Shown one piece after another: positions 59,075-64,000 of a stretch of 64,000 nt of DNA. Origin of the DNA: Mesorhizobium sp. Root552 (lineage in GTDB: Bacteria; Pseudomonadota; Alphaproteobacteria; Rhizobiales; Rhizobiaceae). Position numbers and translations under genes: made by a program. The first letter of the stretch is position 1. The number at the start of each line of letters is the position of its first letter. The notes beneath the pieces were generated by a model. That model made no database searches and was not told the origin of the DNA. It saw only the letters and a list, made by a program, of their open reading frames with translations. The stretch is from positions 43,284 through 107,283 of the forward strand of contig NZ_LMFV01000056.1 of assembly GCF_001427285.1 (NCBI RefSeq), given 5' to 3'.

Positions 59075-59180
59075 CTGTTTCGGTTTGCCGGAAGCCGAAT
59101 GAGCTTTGCTTATGTGACCAACCATCATGGATGCAGGAGGTTTGCACCGGATGGCAAATGGAAGTCCCGGGAGGATCTAG

Positions 59181-60158
59181 ATGAAGAAGCTCTTTGCCGC
59201 GCTTGGCGCGGTTGCCGCCCTTTCGCTCAGCACGACGTTTGCTGGAGCCCAAACTTATCCCGAGCGGCCTATCACAATTGTTGTCCCCTTCTCTGCCGGC
59301 GGACCAACCGACACCGTCACCCGCCTCGTCGCCGAAGCGATGTCGAAAGACCTTGGCCAGCAGGTCCTGGTGGAAAACGTCGGCGGCGCCGGCGGCACGC
59401 TCGGTGCCGCGCGCGTGGCCCAGTCCGAACCGGATGGCTATACGCTGCTGCTTCACCACATCGGCATGGCAACAAGCGCCACGCTATACCGCAAGCTGCC
59501 ATACGACACGCTGAACGCCTTCGAATATGTTGGCCTCGTTACCGAAGTGCCGATGACGATCGTTACACGCAAGGACCTCGAACCGACCGACTTCAAGGCG
59601 TTGGTCGAGTACGCAAAAGCCAACAAGGATACCGTGACGGTTGCAAACGCCGGCATCGGTGCCGCTTCCCACCTCTGCGGCATGCTGTTCATGAGCGCCA
59701 TCGACACGCCTCTGGTTACGGTGCCTTACAAGGGGACCGGACCGGCGATGACCGATCTGCTCGGCGGACAGGTCGACATCATGTGTGACCAGACCACCAA
59801 CACGACCAAGCAGATCAAGGCCGGAACCATCAAGGCTTATGCCGTTACGACGCCGGAGCGGCTCGCCGTTCTGCCTGACGTGCCGACGACCAAGGAAGCC
59901 GGTGTCGACGGCATGGAAGTCTCCATTTGGCATGGCCTCTATGCGCCGAAGGGCACGTCCGCGGAAATCGTGGACCGTCTCTCCAAGTCGCTGCAGGTGG
60001 CCCTGAAGGATGAGAACGTGACTGCGCGGTTTGCCGAACTGGGCACCGCACCCTCCTCGCAGGAAGACGCCACGCCGGCGGGTCTCAAGGCGAAAGTGGA
60101 AAGCGAAATCAACCGCTGGAAGCCGGTGATCGAGGCTGCGGGTCAGTACGCGGACTGA
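59181..60158 (+). CDS. tctC: Tripartite tricarboxylate transporter substrate-binding protein
   Basis: A 325-residue periplasmic binding protein with a signal peptide (MKKLFAALGAVAALSLSTTF). The TctC/Bug-family pattern is clear: ITIVVPFSAGGPTDTVTRL, ENVGGAGGTLGAA and PYKGTGPAMTDLLGGQVDI. It captures an anionic substrate, probably a di- or tricarboxylate or aromatic acid. GGGAGGATCTAG is its strong Shine-Dalgarno. It is the first gene of tctCBA. Confidence 0.93.
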   Translation: MKKLFAALGAVAALSLSTTFAGAQTYPERPITIVVPFSAGGPTDTVTRLVAEAMSKDLGQQVLVENVGGAGGTLGAARVAQSEPDGYTLLLHHIGMATSATLYRKLPYDTLNAFEYVGLVTEVPMTIVTRKDLEPTDFKALVEYAKANKDTVTVANAGIGAASHLCGMLFMSAIDTPLVTVPYKGTGPAMTDLLGGQVDIMCDQTTNTTKQIKAGTIKAYAVTTPERLAVLPDVPTTKEAGVDGMEVSIWHGLYAPKGTSAEIVDRLSKSLQVALKDENVTARFAELGTAPSSQEDATPAGLKAKVESEINRWKPVIEAAGQYAD

Positions 60159-60171
60159 TAGCCGAAAGAGC

Positions 60172-60193
60172 GGGAGGCTCCATCGAGCCTCCC
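60172..60193 (+). promoter_or_regulatory. Intercistronic stem-loop between tctC and tctB
   Basis: GGGAGGCT, six-base loop, AGCCTCCC: a perfect 8-bp stem without a T-run, 13 bp after tctC. Such loops commonly protect the upstream mRNA and lower downstream expression, giving more binding protein than permease. Confidence 0.6.
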
Positions 60194-60248
60194 CTCGCCC
60201 ATCCCTGAAATTCTGAGCCTTTCCTACGAATGGCGAACGGGGACCGTC

Positions 60249-60710
60249 ATGAAATCCTATTCCATCGACAAGACGAACGGGCTTTGCGCCGCCTTCTTTA
60301 TCGGCCTTGGCGTCTTCTTCGCGGCCCAGTCACTCGATCTCGACCTGGGCACCGCATTCCGCATGGGCCCGGGCTATTTTCCATTCATCCTTGCGCTGCT
60401 GCTGGTCCTGCTTGGCATCGTTGTGCTGATCAGCGCAATCAAGGAGGAAAGCGAACCGATCGGGCATATCGCCTGGCGGGGCATGTTCCTCATCCTGCCG
60501 GCTCCCATCTTCTTCGGGCTCACCGTGCGCGGTCTGGGCTTCGTACCTTCGATCTTCCTCACCAGCCTGATCGCCAGTTTCGCAAGCCAGAAGATGAAAC
60601 CGCTGACCGCGCTGCTGCTTTCAGCAGGTCTCACTGTCTTTGCCGTCGCTGTCTTCAGCTACGCTCTTGGACTGCCATTCGAGCGGTTTGGACCGTGGAC
60701 GAGATTCTGA
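60249..60710 (+). CDS. tctB: Tripartite tricarboxylate transporter TctB subunit
   Basis: A 153-residue small membrane protein with about four helices (LCAAFFIGLGVFFAAQSL; FPFILALLLVLLGIVVLI; FLILPAPIFFGLTV; ALLLSAGLTVFAVAVFSYALG). This is the size and pattern of TctB, the small permease subunit. The pattern DLGTAFRMGPGYFPFIL is typical. It is followed by tctA after about 10 bp. Confidence 0.92.
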   Translation: MKSYSIDKTNGLCAAFFIGLGVFFAAQSLDLDLGTAFRMGPGYFPFILALLLVLLGIVVLISAIKEESEPIGHIAWRGMFLILPAPIFFGLTVRGLGFVPSIFLTSLIASFASQKMKPLTALLLSAGLTVFAVAVFSYALGLPFERFGPWTRF

Positions 60711-60720
60711 GGACAAGCCA

Positions 60721-62229
60721 ATGGATCTGTTTCACAATCTAGCGCTGGGTTTCGCAACCGCATCGACGCTCTGGAACTTGCTGTTCTGCCTGATCGGGGT
60801 GTTGCTCGGCACCCTGATCGGCGTGCTTCCCGGCATCGGCGCGACCGCAACCATTGCCATGCTGTTGCCGATTACGTTCCAGATCGGCGACCCTGTATCC
60901 GCCCTCATCATGCTTTCGGGCATCTATTACGGCGCCCAGTATGGCGGCTCGACGACAGCCATCCTCATCAACATGCCGGGCGAATCCTCGTCGGCGGTTA
61001 CGGCGATCGACGGCTACCAGATGGCCCGCAAGGGCCGTGCAGGTGCAGCGCTGGCAATCGCCGCCATAGGCTCCTTCTTTGCCGGAACGGTCTCGACCTT
61101 CCTGGTTGCCCTGTTTGCGCCGCCACTGACGGCAATCGCGCTTCAATTCGGCGCCGCCGAATATTTCTCGCTGATGGTCGTCGGCCTCGTCTCGTCGATT
61201 GCGCTGGCGCACGGCTCGATCATCAAGGCGCTGGGCATGGTCGTTCTCGGCCTGTTGCTCGGCCTCGTCGGCACCGACATCTATTCCGGGACTCCGCGCT
61301 TTACGCTTGGCATTCGCGAATATGCGGATGGGTTGAACTTCGTGGCCGTCGCGGTCGGCGTGTTTGGCATCGCGGAAATCCTGCGCAATCTCGAAAACGA
61401 AAAAGGCCGCGACGTGCTGCTGGCCAAGGTCAGCAGACTTCTACCCTCGCGCGATGACATAAGGCGCATGGTCGGTCCGATCCTGCGCGGCACGGCGATC
61501 GGCTCGGCACTCGGCATATTGCCGGGCGGTGGCGCCATCCTGGCGTCGTTTGCCTCCTATACGGTCGAGAAGCGTGTCTCGAAAACGCCCGAGGAATTCG
61601 GTCGCGGGGCCGTCGAAGGTGTCGCTGGCCCGGAGTCGGCCAACAATGCCGGTGCGCAGACCTCGTTCATTCCGATGCTGACGCTCGGCATTCCGGCCAA
61701 TCCGGTAATGGCGCTGATGATCGGCGCGATGATCATTCAGGGCATCGTGCCCGGCCCCAATGTGGCCACGGAACAGCCTGCCCTGTTCTGGGGCATCATC
61801 GCCTCGATGTGGATCGGCAACCTGATGCTGATCGTGCTCAACCTGCCGCTGATCGGCCTGTGGGTGAAGCTCCTGACGATCCCGTACTACGTGCTGTTTC
61901 CCATCATCATGGCGTTCTGCTCGATCGGTGTCTACAGCGTGAACTCCAACGTGTACGACCTCTATGCGGTCGCGTTCTTCGGGCTGCTCGGCTACGTTCT
62001 GTTGAAGCTGCGCTGCGAACCGGCGCCCTTGCTGCTCGGTTTCGTGCTCGGGCCATTGCTGGAGGAGAATCTGCGTCGGGCCATGATCCTGTCGCGCGGT
62101 GATCCGACGACGTTCGTTACACGCCCTATCAGTGCGATCCTGCTGGCAATATCGCTTGCCGTGCTGGTTATAGTGTTCCTGCCCAGCATCAAGAAGAAGC
62201 GCGAGGAAGTCTTCGTTGAGGAGGATTGA
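60721..62229 (+). CDS. tctA: Tripartite tricarboxylate transporter TctA subunit
   Basis: A 502-residue permease with about twelve membrane helices. Conserved TctA stretches include [38 protein letters not shown], and [15 protein letters not shown]. It moves the substrate with sodium or protons in the family. The ATG at 60721 follows GAGGACAAGCCA; a frame from 60640 overlaps tctB and is rejected. It is the last gene of the tct operon. Confidence 0.95.
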   Translation: MDLFHNLALGFATASTLWNLLFCLIGVLLGTLIGVLPGIGATATIAMLLPITFQIGDPVSALIMLSGIYYGAQYGGSTTAILINMPGESSSAVTAIDGYQMARKGRAGAALAIAAIGSFFAGTVSTFLVALFAPPLTAIALQFGAAEYFSLMVVGLVSSIALAHGSIIKALGMVVLGLLLGLVGTDIYSGTPRFTLGIREYADGLNFVAVAVGVFGIAEILRNLENEKGRDVLLAKVSRLLPSRDDIRRMVGPILRGTAIGSALGILPGGGAILASFASYTVEKRVSKTPEEFGRGAVEGVAGPESANNAGAQTSFIPMLTLGIPANPVMALMIGAMIIQGIVPGPNVATEQPALFWGIIASMWIGNLMLIVLNLPLIGLWVKLLTIPYYVLFPIIMAFCSIGVYSVNSNVYDLYAVAFFGLLGYVLLKLRCEPAPLLLGFVLGPLLEENLRRAMILSRGDPTTFVTRPISAILLAISLAVLVIVFLPSIKKKREEVFVEED

Positions 62230-62605
62230 CGATGCAAAGGCCGCGCAATTTCCAGTAGAGGGGCGAGGTCGCTCCTGTAATATTAACCTTAGCGGCTAAG
62301 ATTAAGGTCGCATTTCTGTGGCATCCGGCCAGAGACTCTGACAAAACCGTGGCGGGGGCGCAGGGCATGCTTGCCGGAGCAAGGGGTATAGGGCTAACGC
62401 CAAGGGGTCTTGTGCCGGCCGCCTTGCGTCTCCACCGCGCGAACAACGGATCGGCCATGTTGTGCGGGCGACGGGGCGAACCCTAAATTTCAGACGCGTA
62501 CGTCCTTGTTTAAGCGGCGCATTGCCGCACTACGGGCCGATTTCTTGAATGCAGCGGCGATATGTAATTCAGTGGAAACCGGACTATGACCGAAGGTGAA
62601 TGGAA
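62230..62605. other. Gene-free stretch after tctA
   Basis: A 376-bp stretch with no convincing gene. A dyad ACCTTA (62286-62291) with TAAGGT (62303-62308) lies inside it and may be a regulatory site. No terminator with a T-run is obvious after tctA. Confidence 0.4.
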
Positions 62606-62764
62606 ATGACTGTTGCGGTGATCCTGGTTCTGGCGCTGGTCGCATTCATTGCCGCGGGCCTCAGTGTCGGGTTCATTCAGACGTTGATCTGTGCGGCACT
62701 CATCGCGTCTGCGATAATGCTGACAACGCTGGTCGCCGTTTCGCTGACGCGCGAAGGCTACTGA
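62606..62764 (+). CDS. Putative small single-helix membrane protein
   Basis: A 52-residue frame starting MTVAVILVLALVAFIAAGL, largely hydrophobic and ending TREGY. Two helices may be formed, with an IQTLICAALIASAIM segment. GAAGGTGAATGG precedes the ATG as a passable ribosome-binding site. I find no family resemblance. The opposite-strand frame at 62510-62851 looks like its shadow. It could be genuine, but translation is unproven. Confidence 0.5.
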   Translation: MTVAVILVLALVAFIAAGLSVGFIQTLICAALIASAIMLTTLVAVSLTREGY

Positions 62765-62892
62765 GCTGACGCTGGAGGATGTCGTCGGGAGCCCGCCGAA
62801 GGGCGACTGCCTTGTAGCGCCGACCTTCGCGGATACCGTGTAGAACGACACGCGCTACAGGTCGACGCTTGTGTTTTCCCTGTTTTTCAATG

Positions 62893-62978
62893 TGGTGCGG
62901 ACGACGGGGGTCGAACCCGTACGATCATGGATCGAGGGATTTTAAGTCCCTTGCGTCTACCAATTCCGCCACGTCCGC
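62893..62978 (-). tRNA. tRNA-Leu (anticodon UAA)
   Basis: The minus strand reads GCGGACGTGGCGGAATTGGT at the 5' end, with acceptor stem pairing to CGTCCGC. The anticodon loop is CTTAAAA, closed by GGGA/TCCC, which gives anticodon UAA. A class II variable arm and TTCGACC T-loop are present, and CCA is encoded. It decodes UUA (and UUG) leucine codons. Confidence 0.97.
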
Positions 62979-63151
62979 TTGCGGTCCTTTTCAATGGTGG
63001 CGCCCCGTGCGTCAAGCCCGCGTTCTTGTTCCATCGACCGGCAGGCCTTTGCCGGGTGGCCCAACAGTTTTAGCCCGCCGTCGGTGGCAGGCATCACCGT
63101 CGCCCACTACATTGCGCCACGATATTGCAAAGTGCGCATCCGGAGCTTTTC

Positions 63152-64000
63152 ATGACGACCCCGCTTTTCCAGCCGATCACGCTCGGCAATCTGACTTTTC
63201 CCAACCGTATCGCGGTTGCGCCGATGTGCCAGTATTCGGCCGATGACGGGTCGGCGAGCGACTGGCATCTCCATCACTGGATGAACCTTGCCATGTCGGG
63301 CGCCGGGATGGTGACCGTCGAGATGACCGATGTCGAGCGGCGCGGACGCATCAGCCACGGCTGCCTCGGCCTTTATTCCGACGCCAACGAAGCGGCCGCC
63401 AAGCGTGCGCTCGATGCGGCCAAGCGCGTTGCCATGCCCGGCGCCCGTTTCGGCACCCAGCTCGCCCATGCCGGCCGCAAGGCCTCCAACCGCCGCCCGT
63501 GGGAAGGCGGCGGTCCGTTACAGCCGCATGAGGATCCCTGGCCCGTCGTGTCAGCCTCGGCGATAGCCTATGACAATGGCTGGCAAACGCCGCATGCGCT
63601 TACGGAAGACGAAATACTCGAGACGATCCGGCACTTTGCCGATGCCGCCAAACGGGCCGAACGGGCAGGCTTCGACTTCATCGAACTGCATGGCGCGCAC
63701 GGTTACCTGATCTTCCAGTTTCTTTCTCCGCTTTCTAACCAGCGTACGGACCGCTGGGGTGGATCGCTCGAGAACCGCATGCGCTTTGCCGTGGAAATTG
63801 CAAAAGCGGTGCGCAAGGCGGCCCCTTCCCTCATGCTGGGGGCGCGGCTATCGGTAAAGGAATGGGTGGATGGCGGCTTTGACGTCGATGAAGCGATCGA
63901 GGTCGCCAGGGCGCTCAAGGCGGAGGGCGTCGCCTATATCTGCTGCTCCAGTGGCGGCAACTCACCGCTGCAGAAGCTGCCGACAGGCCCGGGTTACCAG
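63152..64000 (+). CDS. Old-yellow-enzyme NADH:flavin oxidoreductase (YqjM-like), partial
   Basis: The first 283 residues of an OYE-family FMN enzyme, truncated by the window end. Characteristic features are NRIAVAPMCQYSADDGSASD near the start, GTQLAHAGRKAS, the ELHGAHGYL active-site region and SPLSNQRTDRWGGSLENR. The MCQY motif with its regulatory cysteine points to the YqjM (thermophilic-like) subgroup of ene-reductases. The natural substrate is unknown, as for the family. It begins after the tRNA-Leu gene. Confidence 0.93.
   Translation, partial: MTTPLFQPITLGNLTFPNRIAVAPMCQYSADDGSASDWHLHHWMNLAMSGAGMVTVEMTDVERRGRISHGCLGLYSDANEAAAKRALDAAKRVAMPGARFGTQLAHAGRKASNRRPWEGGGPLQPHEDPWPVVSASAIAYDNGWQTPHALTEDEILETIRHFADAAKRAERAGFDFIELHGAHGYLIFQFLSPLSNQRTDRWGGSLENRMRFAVEIAKAVRKAAPSLMLGARLSVKEWVDGGFDVDEAIEVARALKAEGVAYICCSSGGNSPLQKLPTGPGYQ

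Noticed and set aside
58968..59180. Sigma-54 -24/-12 promoter before tctC
   Set aside because: Inspection for a GG and GC doublet with correct spacing and flanks found only poor matches.
62510..62851. 113-codon minus-strand frame
   Set aside because: Low-complexity, polar composition and antisense to the more plausible 52-residue hydrophobic frame.

Overview
The window is a piece of an alphaproteobacterial chromosome, most likely Rhizobiales (Hyphomicrobiales) and probably Phyllobacteriaceae (Mesorhizobium-like). The basis is GC-rich codon use, a CIRCE-controlled groESL operon, the DivK/PleD pair, an lpxK-waaA-DUF374-DUF4170-cysQ-pmbA operon, DUF2093 and DUF3572 proteins, MutL with an endonuclease motif, and a leading intergenic palindrome of the dispersed rhizobial type. 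The genus call is inference. Coding density is high and I see no prophage, insertion sequence or CRISPR array.

Region by region. 1-410: gene-free, with a 47-bp inverted-repeat element. 0.4-2.7 kb: tdh-kbl, threonine to glycine. 3.0-5.0 kb: a membrane GGDEF/EAL protein. 5.1-9.8 kb: a TMADH-type NADH:flavin oxidoreductase and a pyrrolysine-free MttB-family methyltransferase, suggesting methylamine/betaine demethylation, with queF and a small secreted protein between them. 10-11.9 kb: mutL. 11.9-13.8 kb: a DMT exporter divergent from a LysR regulator. 13.9-19.7 kb: lipid A/Kdo operon, CysQ and PmbA. 19.9-24.2 kb: patatin, an inactive/active M16 peptidase pair, and rsmD. 24.2-26.5 kb: a large pseudouridine synthase divergent from tadA. 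26.5-34 kb: a lipoprotein, ileS, a MipA-type barrel, an HdeD-like protein, ribF and a HAD phosphatase. 34.2-38.3 kb: two tandem TadG-like proteins with a split von Willebrand A domain. 38.4-42.3 kb: a CAP-domain lipoprotein and a marR-emrA-emrB efflux operon. 42.5-44.7 kb: CIRCE-groES-groEL-terminator. 45.1-46.9 kb: divK-pleD. 47.1-48.7 kb: a DUF3572/HAD/HD operon. 48.7-53.1 kb: an esterase, a DUF192 protein, a double cold-shock protein, glyoxalase I, a DUF1697 protein and threonine ammonia-lyase. 53.3-55.7 kb: tandem hydrolase lipoproteins. 55.8-62.2 kb: a DctB/DctD-type sensor kinase and sigma-54 activator followed by tctC-tctB-tctA, a tripartite carboxylate importer. 62.6-64 kb: a small membrane protein, tRNA-Leu(UAA) and the 5' part of an old-yellow-enzyme gene.

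Most of the window is conserved core genome. The accessory-looking parts are the MttB/flavoprotein locus, where the flavoprotein lacks one of the four expected Fe-S cysteines; the orphan tandem TadG-vWA genes; the tandem lipoprotein hydrolases; and the TTT transporter with its own two-component system and two perfect dyads in the tctC leader. I found nothing I can firmly call a new defence or mobile system. Those four loci are the best candidates for uncharacterised biology.
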